From the NCBI GenBank assembly GCA_011375275.1, contig DRLW01000572.1:1-15514 (forward strand): DNA of 15,514 nt, written 5' to 3'. Both the position numbers and the translations under genes were made by a program. The notes under the pieces were generated by a model, which worked only from the letters and a program-made list of their open reading frames with translations, did not search any database and was not told the origin of the DNA. Shown here piece after piece: positions 1 to 10,200 of this stretch; positions within the stretch are counted from its first letter, which is position 1; the number at the start of each line of letters is the position of its first letter. This DNA comes from Bacteroidota bacterium. GTDB lineage: Bacteria; Zhuqueibacterota; Zhuqueibacteria; Zhuqueibacterales; Geothermadaptataceae.

Positions 1-3000
1 ACACGACGATTACTCTCACCGGTCTTGAGATAACGGAAATTTTAGCCCCGGCAACGGTGTCACGCGGGCAAAACGGCGCCGAAGTGGTGATGACGGTTAA
101 AAATTCCGGCGCCGGCGATGTGACCATCAACTCCAATTCGGCCACCCTGTCCTTCAGCTCGGGTGCCGTGGACCGGAATTCAAACTATACTGTCACGCGC
201 ACCGACGCGATTACCACGATTCCCTCGGGCGGGGCGCCGGTCAATTTGACCTTTGATGTTGATGTCAAAGAGACAGCTACCCTCGATACCATCACCATAG
301 ATGGTTCCATCAACGGTACTGTTTCCGGAACGTCGGTTTCTGTGAATGGGGCGACGCAAACGGATGACTGGATCGTACAGCGCAAGGCAAACCTGCGCGT
401 TGATTCGGTGCAAACACCAGCTACGATCGACCAGGGGCAGCGGGGGATTTCCGTCAGTGTGACGGTTTCAAACCTGCTCGATGCCCAGACCGCCACGGCA
501 CTGATCGATAGCATCAAACTCGTTTTCCGCAACAGCACTGTGGATGTCAGCTCGCAGTACATCGTCATTCCGGATGCCAATAATCCGGACACCCTCGCTG
601 GTGGTGCAACAGACACTTTTCTTTTTACAGTCGATGTGACAGCAGTTGCCGACACAGGCACGATCACGATCGATGCTGAAGCCTATGGGCGTGACGGTAA
701 CAGCCTGCAGGCTGTTGATCATACCACAGGTGCCATTTCACCGGGCTCCTGGGTGGTGCGCAAAGCCGGCAGTTTTCAGATCGCTTCGATTACTCCGAGT
801 CAGCCCGCGGTGACGACATCGATGTCCAAGGCGTGGAGTATCCGCATGGCGGTGAGCAATACCAGCGGCTCAAATATCACCCCTACTCTCGACAAAAGCG
901 TGACGTTCATTCGTCTGCTCAACGGCAGCACGGATGTCACGGATGAGTACGTCATCTCCCAGCCTTATATTCTCAGCGGGGCAGCGGTTATCGGACCGGA
1001 TTTGACCGAGACCGTTGTTTTTGATGTCACAGCGACGGGCACGACTCCGGGTGCCATGACGATTACCGGCAGGATTGAGGGCACGGTTGAAGGTACCGGC
1101 GCACAGATTATCGATGATACGGGCGATGGCGGCAAGGGCGCTGTAACAGTGCAGACGCCGGCTGATCTTTCGATTGCCGGTATCACGACGCCGGGGACAG
1201 CGACACAGGGACAGACAGTCCCCTGGACCATAGCCGTCAATCTGGTCAATAACGGCGGCAGCACGGTGACGGTGTCTCTGCCATCAGATTCAACGAAAAT
1301 TTTTCTCAGCGATACGACGGGATATGACTTTACCCCGCCGGATACCCTGGCAGAGGGCGGTTTGCAGATTCCCGGTTTATCGACAGCGCAATTGATCTAC
1401 CGCGTCGATAGCACCGGGCTGGCTCTGGGGGCCCTGTCCATCGGGGCTAATGTGCGCGCTGTGGAAGACAATACCGGTCGCGTTCTCTACGATTCAACTT
1501 CTGCGCAGGAAGAAGCAAAAGTCACCATTCAAACAGCGGCAGCCCTCGAGTTGCTTTCTACTGTTGTGACTTCTCCGAATGCGCCTAATGTGAATAAGGG
1601 GCAGAGCTTCACAGTCGATGTGACGATTGCGAACACCGGCCAGGAGCAGGTCGATAGCCTGGTCGTTGCTCTATTTACGGACGGGCAGTCAATCATTACG
1701 GCTCCGGCAGCAGTCACGATCGTCGGTGGGAGCCAGCAGGTCATATCCGTTCCGGTTACAGCCGCGGCTTTTCAGGGTGTGGAGAATTTCACAGCCTCGA
1801 TCGATACAGTACGTGCACGCAACACAGGATACCGGCCACCGGTAACGATTGTCGATAACACAGCTTTCATCAACATACAGGACCCGGCTTCACTGACGGT
1901 TCTGGGCGTTGCTCCATCAGACTCTGTCGTGTCAGCCAACCAGACGGCAAACTGGTATATTTACGTCGGTGTGCGCAATAACGGAGATGCCGGGATTACC
2001 TTCAATCCCAGACCCGAAGACGTGACCATCACCATGAACGGTCAGCCGACCAACGAATTTATCATCGATGTACAGAATACACTGAAAAACCGCAGCGACC
2101 TGACCTTGCCGGGTGCCGGAACGATCGATACCCTGGTTTACATCGTTGACAGGACCGGAACCCGAAGCGGGACGGCGGATATCAGCGTGGCTTTTAATGG
2201 TATTGATCAGAATAACGAAGCTGCAATCAGTGGTTCCGGAAGCACCAGTGTTGCTGTGCAGGAGAATTCCGCGATCCGCATCACGACGACTGTTCCACAG
2301 ACTTTAAATCTGGAATCCGAGGATGTCGGGCTGGTGAATACCGGCCAGGTTTATGCGGTCCGCGTCAACGTGGAAAACTCCGGTCTCGAAGCAGTACAGA
2401 ACGTGGAGCTGCAACTGGAGATCATCAGTGGCAGCGGGTCGGTGATCACCTCGCCTATCCAGACTGTTCCCACGATAGGACCCAGTACGACCCGGCCTGT
2501 TGACTTTGAAGTGACTGCCGGAAATCAGGAGAATTTGACCGGTGAGGTATTCCGGGCGAAGATAAATTCTGCAACCATCGCCGGCAGCGGCAACCCGGCA
2601 ACGATCGATGATCCGTTCGACGCCACAACGAAGATCATTACCCAGAGTCCGGCACTGTTGCGGCTGTCCGGCAGAAGTGATCCTGCCAACGGGCTGCTGA
2701 CAGCAGGGCAGACATTTACTCTGACAGTGGCTGTGGAAAATGATGGCACCGCCGGTTTCGATAACAGCGGCGAGCTTCAGCTCAATCTGAGAGGAGATTA
2801 TACCCTGGCACCAGGCTCAACACCCCTCACCGCGCCGTTTTCACAGCAGGCGGATAGTGTAACCTGGACTATACTCGCTCCGGACACGGCTGAGCCTGTA
2901 GCCAAATGGTTCACCTATTCATTTGCACAGTTCCCCAACGATTTAAATACCGGCAGCACGGTTCAGACAGTCGGAATAATCGATTCGCTACAGTTTTTTA

Positions 3001-5282
3001 CCGATACCATTTGGGTCGCGATCGATTCAGTCCGTCTGGTGTCTCCGGCGGGTGCACGCGACGACACGGTTTCGACAGAACAGGAATTTACCGTACAGGC
3101 ATTTGTTAATGGTGGTCTCGATATGTTGAAAAATACGCAGGCCACGCTGTATCTGCCTGCAGGGTATGCTTTTCCGGGTACCAGCGTCGATTCCCAGAAA
3201 GTGGCATTCAGCGAGCAAAATATTGCGACCTGGGATGTGCTGGCACCGATCGATGCTACAGGCACGAGCGATTTTATCGTACGGGTTTTCGGTGTTGACG
3301 GCGTCGGCCAGGAGCACCTGTTGACGATGAACCACAAGGTTACCAGCGTAACGCGGGCTACACTGCGTGTGCTGGCTTCGATACCTGAGCTTGCCGGGCA
3401 AACGAGTGTCCGCCTTGCGGCAGGGCAGGAGTTTGTTCTGCGAGCTGAAATTCAAAACCTGGGTGATGCCGGCGTTTTTGACAGTGGCGAGCTGACGTTG
3501 AGTCTCGGTGAGACGAATATTTCTCTTGCCAGTGGCGAGTCTCTTGTCAAAACGGTGAATGACGTCAATTCATCGGTTGAGTGGAATCTCGTCGCACCAT
3601 CGCAGCCGACAGCAGCGGCGCCGTTGTCCGTACGCATGACCCGCACACCCAAGGATGAAAACACCGGCTTGAATGCCTTTGCCAGCATTGATTCTCGCAT
3701 CGCTCTGCTGGAAGTTTCCACACGCCAGCTTGGAACGGTTATGGTTTCCACCCCTGTGATCAAATCACCCATCGGTGCAACCGATTTTGAATTGAGTACA
3801 GAACAGACCTTTACCGTAGGCACCAATGTGACCTGGTCGGACGCCGATAATGTAAAAGTCTGGTTGGCAGCACCACCGGGATATCAGATCACCGATGCGA
3901 TAAAAAGCCTTTCCACCTCAGACGCCACCGGCTCCACGAGTGTGGACTGGCTGGTTACAGCACCGGGAGTTGAGCGCAGCGGCGATAGCCTGAAAGTCTT
4001 TTTTTCCGGAGCTGATGCCACGAGTTCCCTGGAGATCAGGGATTCGACGGCAGCCGTGTTTCTGGATGTCGTCACCAAAGCGAGCTATACATTTACCACG
4101 CAGATCGCCGCACCGAATACAGCGCGGGATGGCAAGGTTTCGCCGGACCAGGAATTTACGGTAGAAGCGCTTTTGATCAACAATGGCGTGGCCGATATCG
4201 TTGCAGGAGACAGCAGCAGTATCCAGATTACCGTACCGACGGGTTACTCCCTGGCAGATACGCTGGACAGTCGTGTAAAAAAGACAGCCGGAGAGGCTGT
4301 TACCTGGCAGGTAAGAGCACCATCCACCCAGGACCCGGAGCTGAGACAGATCGAGCTGAGGGTTATCTCGCTTGCGAGGGATGAAAACACCATAGAACCG
4401 GTCCCGGTCGATAAGCAGGCGGAAACAATCCCGATCACAACCGAGAGCAGCAATCTCGAGGTCCGGGAAATTCTCCTGGCATCGCCGATTACGGTTGCCC
4501 AGGGTCAGGCAGGTGTCGAGCTGCTCGAACTCGAGTTTGCCAACCTTGGCAGTGAGACATCGAGTAATATCATTCTGCAGTCCTTGACCGTGGATTTTGT
4601 GGATCATAACGGTGAGCCGGTTCAGTTAACCGACTTTGCTGCTGCTCTGACTCTTTATGACACAGAGACGAATACAGAACTGACGCGTTTGACGCAATTA
4701 AATGGTGCGCAGGTTACTCTTCAGATATCCGAAAACAATGGAGTCCTTCAGCCCGGGAATCCGCGTCGTATCCAGGTGCGCGTTGATCTGCGGGAAGATG
4801 CGACCCAGAACAGTTTCAGCGCACGGGTTGCCGGAGTGGAAAGTATCGTTGCGATCGATGCTGACAGCCGCAAGCAGATTTCTGTTTCCCTCAAGGATGC
4901 CAATGGACAGACTGGTCAGGGAGTCAGCGTCACTTCCTCCCTCGCGGTATTGATCAACAAAAATCTGGCTGAAGGATTTCACAATTTCCCGAACCCCTTC
5001 ACTCCATTCGATGAGAACGGTAATCAGCAATACACCAATTTTAAATACGTTCTCGAGCAGGATTCAGATGTCACGTTGCAGATTTTCACCCTGTTTGGTG
5101 AGCTGGTTTATGAAGTCAGATTTACAGCCAGCGATCCGCAGGGACAGGGAGACGGGCGTCCGAAAACGATCCGCTGGGATGGGAAAAACGGCCTGGGTAA
5201 AGTTGTGATGAGCGGTGTTTATCTGGCTGTTCTGCGTACGCGGAGCCAGACCGTTTCCACAAAAGTCGCTGTGATCCGCTGA
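1..5282 (+). CDS. Giant surface/secreted Ig-like repeat protein with type IX/FlgD-like C-terminal domain (5' partial)
   Basis: The reading frame is open from the first bases (codons start at base 3). A GTG at 57 lies inside a repeat motif (APATVSRGQN), so it is not a real start and the N-terminus is outside the window. About 1760 residues are visible. They form roughly 13 beta-rich modules of 115-130 residues, each opening with a motif like 'P-x-x-x-x-x-G-Q-x-(F/V)-x-V-x-V-x-N-x-G', which resembles CARDB, DUF11 or Ig-like adhesion modules. The last ~100 residues (from NFPNPFTP at 4983, through WDGKNGLGK, to SGVYLAVLRT) match the FlgD-Ig/type IX secretion C-terminal domain pattern of FCB bacteria. 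No enzymatic motif or membrane segment was seen. The likely role is an exported cell-surface or matrix protein; the ligand is unknown. The PorV-like gene 31 bases downstream supports a type IX-like export route. Family assignment is good, function is inferred. Confidence 0.85.
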   Translation, partial: TTITLTGLEITEILAPATVSRGQNGAEVVMTVKNSGAGDVTINSNSATLSFSSGAVDRNSNYTVTRTDAITTIPSGGAPVNLTFDVDVKETATLDTITIDGSINGTVSGTSVSVNGATQTDDWIVQRKANLRVDSVQTPATIDQGQRGISVSVTVSNLLDAQTATALIDSIKLVFRNSTVDVSSQYIVIPDANNPDTLAGGATDTFLFTVDVTAVADTGTITIDAEAYGRDGNSLQAVDHTTGAISPGSWVVRKAGSFQIASITPSQPAVTTSMSKAWSIRMAVSNTSGSNITPTLDKSVTFIRLLNGSTDVTDEYVISQPYILSGAAVIGPDLTETVVFDVTATGTTPGAMTITGRIEGTVEGTGAQIIDDTGDGGKGAVTVQTPADLSIAGITTPGTATQGQTVPWTIAVNLVNNGGSTVTVSLPSDSTKIFLSDTTGYDFTPPDTLAEGGLQIPGLSTAQLIYRVDSTGLALGALSIGANVRAVEDNTGRVLYDSTSAQEEAKVTIQTAAALELLSTVVTSPNAPNVNKGQSFTVDVTIANTGQEQVDSLVVALFTDGQSIITAPAAVTIVGGSQQVISVPVTAAAFQGVENFTASIDTVRARNTGYRPPVTIVDNTAFINIQDPASLTVLGVAPSDSVVSANQTANWYIYVGVRNNGDAGITFNPRPEDVTITMNGQPTNEFIIDVQNTLKNRSDLTLPGAGTIDTLVYIVDRTGTRSGTADISVAFNGIDQNNEAAISGSGSTSVAVQENSAIRITTTVPQTLNLESEDVGLVNTGQVYAVRVNVENSGLEAVQNVELQLEIISGSGSVITSPIQTVPTIGPSTTRPVDFEVTAGNQENLTGEVFRAKINSATIAGSGNPATIDDPFDATTKIITQSPALLRLSGRSDPANGLLTAGQTFTLTVAVENDGTAGFDNSGELQLNLRGDYTLAPGSTPLTAPFSQQADSVTWTILAPDTAEPVAKWFTYSFAQFPNDLNTGSTVQTVGIIDSLQFFTDTIWVAIDSVRLVSPAGARDDTVSTEQEFTVQAFVNGGLDMLKNTQATLYLPAGYAFPGTSVDSQKVAFSEQNIATWDVLAPIDATGTSDFIVRVFGVDGVGQEHLLTMNHKVTSVTRATLRVLASIPELAGQTSVRLAAGQEFVLRAEIQNLGDAGVFDSGELTLSLGETNISLASGESLVKTVNDVNSSVEWNLVAPSQPTAAAPLSVRMTRTPKDENTGLNAFASIDSRIALLEVSTRQLGTVMVSTPVIKSPIGATDFELSTEQTFTVGTNVTWSDADNVKVWLAAPPGYQITDAIKSLSTSDATGSTSVDWLVTAPGVERSGDSLKVFFSGADATSSLEIRDSTAAVFLDVVTKASYTFTTQIAAPNTARDGKVSPDQEFTVEALLINNGVADIVAGDSSSIQITVPTGYSLADTLDSRVKKTAGEAVTWQVRAPSTQDPELRQIELRVISLARDENTIEPVPVDKQAETIPITTESSNLEVREILLASPITVAQGQAGVELLELEFANLGSETSSNIILQSLTVDFVDHNGEPVQLTDFAAALTLYDTETNTELTRLTQLNGAQVTLQISENNGVLQPGNPRRIQVRVDLREDATQNSFSARVAGVESIVAIDADSRKQISVSLKDANGQTGQGVSVTSSLAVLINKNLAEGFHNFPNPFTPFDENGNQQYTNFKYVLEQDSDVTLQIFTLFGELVYEVRFTASDPQGQGDGRPKTIRWDGKNGLGKVVMSGVYLAVLRTRSQTVSTKVAVIR
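2664..4440 (+). repeat. Alternating A-B-A-B-A two-type module array inside the repeat protein
   Basis: Five consecutive modules alternate between two subtypes. A-type modules contain '(A/D)GQ-x-F' or 'PDQEF' (Q codons at 2709, 3426 and 4149), and most have a later 'D-x-NT'. B-type modules open with 'SP-x-GA-x-D' and 'STEQ-x-FTV' (Q codons at 3081 and 3804). Distances between equivalent Q codons are 372, 345, 378 and 345 bases, so the higher-order period is about 717-723 bases. This suggests growth by duplication of a two-module unit. The DNA copies are well diverged. Confidence 0.65.
4983..5279 (+). other. Type IX/FlgD-like C-terminal domain of the repeat protein
   Basis: These last ~99 residues begin with NFPNPFTP and contain a beta-sandwich with 'V-T-L-Q-I-F-T-L-F-G-E-L-V'. 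They continue with WDGKNGLGK and end in SGVYLAVLRT followed by a short basic strand. This matches the layout of the C-terminal domain that directs proteins through the type IX system in Bacteroidetes, and the closely similar FlgD Ig-like domain found at the ends of secreted proteins in Calditrichota, KSB1 and similar lineages. Sequence alone cannot separate the two models. Confidence 0.75.
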
Positions 5283-5313
5283 AGGGTGCGTATAACCAGC
5301 CTGAAGGTGATTT

Positions 5314-7269
5314 ATGAAAGTGTGTGAGCTCAAGAATGAGCCGGATAGAAACCACAGGAATGCGATGAAAACAGGAGCTTTGGCTTGTTTGCTGCTTTTT
5401 TCTGTCCTCGCCCCGCAGTCAGTTTTGCAGGCACAGGGTGTGGCGGAAGGTGGCGTTGAACATATTTTTTCCTACCCGGTGGGGGCACGCGCGGTCGCGA
5501 TGGGAGGAGCATATATCGCCTCACCCTCCGATGCCAGCGCTGTGTACTGGAACCCGGGCGGGCTGGACAGACTGGCCCGCAAGTCCTTTACCCTGTATTA
5601 TGCCAATCTGCTCGCCGATGGCCAGCAGCAGTTTCTGAGCTACGCACACCCGACGGTCAATTTCGGTACCATCGGGCTCGGTGTCATTCGGGTCGGTGTC
5701 AGCGCTATCGATGAATATGATGACAGGGACATAAGGCAGGGCAGTTTTCCCTTTGCACAGACACAATTTATTCTTTCATATGGGAAACAACTTCCGTATA
5801 ATCTTGCTATTGGCTCGAGCATGAAAATTGAGCAGCAGGATTTTATTCTGACCGGAAGGCCTTCAGCCGTGGCGACAGGCGTCGGCATGGATATCGGCAT
5901 CACATATCAGTCCAATCTGTTCAGTTCCTTTCTGCAGAACCTGTCTCTGGGTTTTATTATACAGAATGCCTTCCCATCAACAATCCAGCATAATGAATCA
6001 GTAAAGACGCCCCGAAACTTCAAGGTCGGCATGGCAGCACCGATACGTATCGCCTCGGGCACAAGCCACCTGCTGGTCAATATAGATTTTGAAAAGGGCG
6101 AGGGTAAATCAGGTAAACTGCACTTTGGTACAGAGTACAGCTACCAGGGGAATGCCATGATCCGTTTCGGGATCAACGGCAAGGACCTCGTCTATGGCTT
6201 TGGCGCAGTTATCAACAAGTATAAAATCGACTATTCATACGAGAGTTTCAGCGCTGTACCGACAGGTTTTGCCGGACACCGTTTGTCGTTCAGCATGGAT
6301 TTCGGCAAAACCAAGCAGGAAATTATCCAGGCAGAGAAAGACCGCCGTGACCGGGAAATTCTCGCACGGGTGACGGAACAGACCAGGATCAACCGGCAAC
6401 TGGATATCCAGCAGAAGATGAAAGCCGGTAAATCATTTTACCAGGATGGCGAGTATCTCAAAGCCTATATTCAGTTCAACGCCGCAGCGCAGATCGACCC
6501 CAAGAATGCGACCATCAGGCAGTGGGCCAGCCGGGCTCTGGAACAGCATGAGAAAATACAGCAGGCACGGATAGATTCCCTGCAGGCTGCAACGGCTGCG
6601 GAAAAAGAGAAACAGAGGACAGCGGCTCTGGTCAGCCAGTTTCTCAATAACGGCAGGGACTACTTCGAATCGGGCCGGTTGCGCAAAGCGATTTCCGAAT
6701 GGGAGAGCGGCCTGCGGATCGACCCGGAGAACGCTGAGCTGCTGACGTGGATCGATACGGCGAAAAAGGAGTTGAACCGCCAGACCACCGAGCTGATCAA
6801 TCAGGCAAATCGCCTCGCCTCGCGCGGGAAGTTTCCCATGGCTGTCGATAAATTACGTGAGGTTCAGCGCCTTGGTATCGAAGACCCGGTCAAGCTGAAG
6901 GAAATCCAGCGTAAGATCACACTGTGGAACAGCAAGCTGGACTTTGAGTCCGCCTATCGCCGGGGGCTGGTGGAATATGAACGCAGGAACTGGAAAGAGG
7001 CGATTCGTTTTTTTGACCAGGCATTGAGCATCGAGCCGAATAATACGACGGTACGCGACCGGAGAGACCGTGCTGCTGCCTGGATGCAGTCGAGCAATGA
7101 GAAATGGCTGAATAATGAAGTTAAAGAAAAGTGGCGCAATGCACGCCGTTTTCTGCGTGAAGGCCGGTACCAGGAAGCGTATGAGCTGGCACTGGAGATT
7201 TATAGGCTGCAACCCAGGAAAATTCAAATTCTCCGGCTGTTGGAAGATGCAGAAGCCAAGGTAAAGTGA
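5314..7269 (+). CDS. PorV/UPF0164-type outer-membrane beta-barrel fused to C-terminal TPR repeats
   Basis: The 651-residue protein has a hydrophobic signal segment at about residues 18-40 with likely cleavage near VLQA/QG. Residues ~47-332 match the PorV/PorQ/UPF0164 barrel family: 'YPVGARAVAMGGAYIAS', then 'DASAVYWNPGGL', then alternating amphipathic strands ending near SFSMDF. PorV is an outer-membrane component of type IX secretion that binds cargo C-terminal domains. Residues 333-372 are a charged helix. About five TPR-like repeats follow (near 370-400, 440-475, 490-520, 548-580 and 604-640). The start is ambiguous. ATG 5314 has a good AAGGTGA at 5304-5310, but ATG 5365 (residue 18) has AGGA upstream and gives a conventional signal peptide. 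The gene lies 31 bases after the repeat protein, so it is probably co-transcribed. Typical PorV proteins lack the ~300-residue TPR tail, which makes this a fusion. Barrel call strong, secretion role inferred. Confidence 0.85.
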   Translation: MKVCELKNEPDRNHRNAMKTGALACLLLFSVLAPQSVLQAQGVAEGGVEHIFSYPVGARAVAMGGAYIASPSDASAVYWNPGGLDRLARKSFTLYYANLLADGQQQFLSYAHPTVNFGTIGLGVIRVGVSAIDEYDDRDIRQGSFPFAQTQFILSYGKQLPYNLAIGSSMKIEQQDFILTGRPSAVATGVGMDIGITYQSNLFSSFLQNLSLGFIIQNAFPSTIQHNESVKTPRNFKVGMAAPIRIASGTSHLLVNIDFEKGEGKSGKLHFGTEYSYQGNAMIRFGINGKDLVYGFGAVINKYKIDYSYESFSAVPTGFAGHRLSFSMDFGKTKQEIIQAEKDRRDREILARVTEQTRINRQLDIQQKMKAGKSFYQDGEYLKAYIQFNAAAQIDPKNATIRQWASRALEQHEKIQQARIDSLQAATAAEKEKQRTAALVSQFLNNGRDYFESGRLRKAISEWESGLRIDPENAELLTWIDTAKKELNRQTTELINQANRLASRGKFPMAVDKLREVQRLGIEDPVKLKEIQRKITLWNSKLDFESAYRRGLVEYERRNWKEAIRFFDQALSIEPNNTTVRDRRDRAAAWMQSSNEKWLNNEVKEKWRNARRFLREGRYQEAYELALEIYRLQPRKIQILRLLEDAEAKVK

Positions 7270-7282
7270 CCCGGATTAATCC

Positions 7283-7299
7283 AGAGGTATCCCTGTTTG
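7283..7299 (+). promoter_or_regulatory. Ribosome binding site and TTG start of the kinase-phosphatase gene
   Basis: AGAGGT at 7283-7288 lies 8 bases upstream of TTG at 7297. The frame has no other plausible start codon between the in-frame TGA at 7267-7269 and this TTG. The protein reads directly into the conserved kinase-domain N-terminus, so TTG initiation is well supported. Confidence 0.75.
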
Positions 7300-10200
7300 T
7301 TTAAAAGCGTCATAAAAGAGCAGCTCAAGGTTCCTGCTCACGTCGAATACCTGAGCGAGTTGCGCGACTTCGTGACCCGCGTCTGCCGGAAATATGGTGT
7401 CAGCGACAAGGTGATCAATGCCTTCAAGCTTGCCATCGATGAGGCGGGCACGAATATCATCCGCCATGCCTACCGGGATCATGATGAGCCTGGCTTTGTC
7501 ACCGTACGGGTGATCGTGAAAAAAGCGAGCGTAACCGTCAGTCTCATCGATCAGGGTAAGTATTTCGACCCCCGGAATGTCAAAGATCCTGACCTGAAGC
7601 GTTATGTCGAAATCGGCAAGCGTGGCGGGTTGGGGATTTTTATCATCCGCAAATTGATGGACGAGCTCGATTACCGCAAGACGGAAGAAGGTAACGAGCT
7701 GCGGATGACCAAAAACCGGGCGGTAGGCGATCAAAAAAAAGGCGTCAAGCCGATCGTCGATGCGGTCAACAACATCCCCCTGAGCCTCAAAGCCCAGTAT
7801 TTTATTCGCTCCGCAGTCATTATCACCCTGGCCATCGTTGCTGTTTACGGCTTCCTTTTTTATAAAAATGCCAGATTGATCGAGCAGGATTATTTTTCAA
7901 AAATCAGCACGACCGGGCAGATCGTACTGCGCACGCTTCTCAACGAGAACAACAAAGAGTTGCTCGAAGTACCGCTGCACGATGAAATCAGCCAGACGCT
8001 GATGCCGATTTTTGAAGAAAACAAGGATATCGTGCACGAGATAATCGTCACTGATACCCTGGGAGAGATTTACGGCCATCGCGATTTCAACATGCGCGGC
8101 GAAAACTTTCCCGGTATCCCGGCTGATGCCCAGATCGTTGCCGAAAATATTGCACTGTACAAAATCCCGGCTAAAACAGAGAATGACAAGGTAGAAGAAA
8201 TAGAAGTCTATGACTACCATGTTCCGATAGTTATTCCTGATTCGGGTGAGCGTTTTGGTGATCTGCATGTTCAGCTCGATAAATCTGTGGTGGACGCAGA
8301 AATTTTTTCCCAGCGCATGAAAGATGCGCGTTTTTATGCCGCGATTCTGTTGCTGAGTTATGTCGGGACGTTCTTTCTCATCTACATCCTTCTGAACCCG
8401 TTCAAGAAACTGGCCAGTTGGGTCAGGGCGATCGATCACGGTGAGGTTGAAGATGAGATGGATATCGATTCTTCTACGGAAATAGGTGAGATCGCCAAGG
8501 CTTTTAGTGAAATGACTACCAAGTTTCGGGAGTCGCAGAAGAACCTGGCGGAACAGGAGCGGCTGCAGAAGGAGATGCAGGTCGCCCAGGAGATTCAGCA
8601 GACCCTGCTGCCGGATGATTTCCCTGAACTCGAAGGCTATGAGCTGTCGTCGTATTACCAGGCAGCGAAAGAGGTCGGCGGCGACTATTATGATTTCGTC
8701 GAGGTGGATAAGGATACCCTGGGCATCGTGGTTGCCGATGTGTCCGGCAAGGGCGTACCGGGTTCTCTCGTCATGACGATGATCCGCACCGCTCTCCGTA
8801 CCGAAGCGCGTGGCGTGTATGATGCTGCGGAAGTTTTGGCCCGTGTCAACGACTTCGTGTATGCGGACATGAAAAAGGGCATGTTCGTCACGATTTTTTA
8901 TGTCATCATCGATTCGCGCCGTCGTCGCCTGAACTATGCCAGCGCTGGCCACAATCCGATGATACTATACCGGCCGGCAACACAGAAGACCTACTACCTC
9001 AACCCAAAAGGTTTTCCGATCGGTATTCAGCTTACGGAAAAGGACCTCTTCCGCAAATCGATCGAGTCAGACACTATTCAGCTTGCTGAAGATGATATTT
9101 TGCTGTTGTACACAGACGGCATCACCGAGGCGATGAACAGCGCGCGAGATTTGTTCGGTGAAGAGAGGTTGCTCAATATCATGCGCGAGTACGGGCATTT
9201 GCGCGTTGCTCCGTTTGTCGATAAGCTGAAAGAGGAGCTCGATTCATTCACCGAGGGTAATATTCAGTATGATGATATCACTCTCGTGGCGATCAAAGAA
9301 AAGACCACTCCGGAAAAAGAAGAGTTGCGGCGTGCGAAGCTGGCTCATAACAAGATCGCCCAGGGGATGAGCATCCGCGAAGCCTGCGAGCAGGCCGGCA
9401 TCACGACGTACGCCTATTATAACAAATATAAAAAGCAGTTTGAGCTGCATGGCGTGGACTCGTATGAGATCGACGAGGATATTTCTGTTGAGGCCAAGCA
9501 TGTCAGCATCGAGGAAAAAACCAAGATTTTTGATATCATCACCAACCATCCGGAGTATGGTGCCAAACGCATCAGCGAGGAGCTGAATACCGAGAAATAT
9601 GGGTTCACGGTTATTTCTGAGAGTAAGGTTTATGATGAACTGGTGCGCAGCCGCCTGAATACGCGGCAACTGCGCGAGGCATTTGTTGCCCGCGGCACGC
9701 GGACAAAACGGCGCATCAAGCCACCGGGTACGCCGCTGCTCACTCTCGATGGCCGTGTCATACTCGACAGAGAAGCCTTTGGCGGAGACAAGCAGGAACC
9801 GGCCCGTCCGCGACCGGATAGCACGGCTGAAGAAAAGAGTCGGGAAAAAGAAAAACCCGAGGAAGAACTGCAAAGCATCCAGATTACGCCCCACGAGTCC
9901 AAAATCAAAAATCTCGATGTGGATATGGATGTCATCTCTACGCCGATAGAAGACCTGCTCGATAAAAGCAAACCAGCAGAAGATGACGAGCGCACCAGTC
10001 CAGATGCTTCTTCTCAAGAAGTTGAAGAACAGCCCGATGACCTATTGGAAGCCGGGGAAAGGCTGGGGGAACAAGTTGAAGAAGAAACAAATGAGAGCGC
10101 AGGTTTTCCAGGCGATTCCGATACCGTCTCCTTTGAGCAGTTTTTTGAAGGTGGTTCGATCCTGGGGGATGAACCCGATCAGGACCAGGCGGCTGAAGAA

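Noticed and set aside
57..59. GTG at 57 as the start codon of the first gene
   Set aside because: The frame stays open to base 3 and the codon lies inside a repeat motif that matches the following modules, so the gene begins upstream of the window.
3918..4607. 229-codon open frame on the minus strand within the repeat protein
   Set aside because: It is opposite continuous repeat modules and has no family-like motif.
7897..8952. 351-codon open frame on the minus strand
   Set aside because: It is antisense to the sensor and phosphatase domains, whose conserved motifs are clear on the + strand; no recognisable domain on the minus strand.
9334..9696. An insertion sequence within the phosphatase gene
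   Set aside because: Only HTH-like segments are present, in frame, with no DDE domain, terminal inverted repeats or target duplication; it is part of the protein.
9244..10017. 257-codon open frame on the minus strand
   Set aside because: It is a shadow of the HTH-like and acidic regions; composition is biased and no domain is visible.
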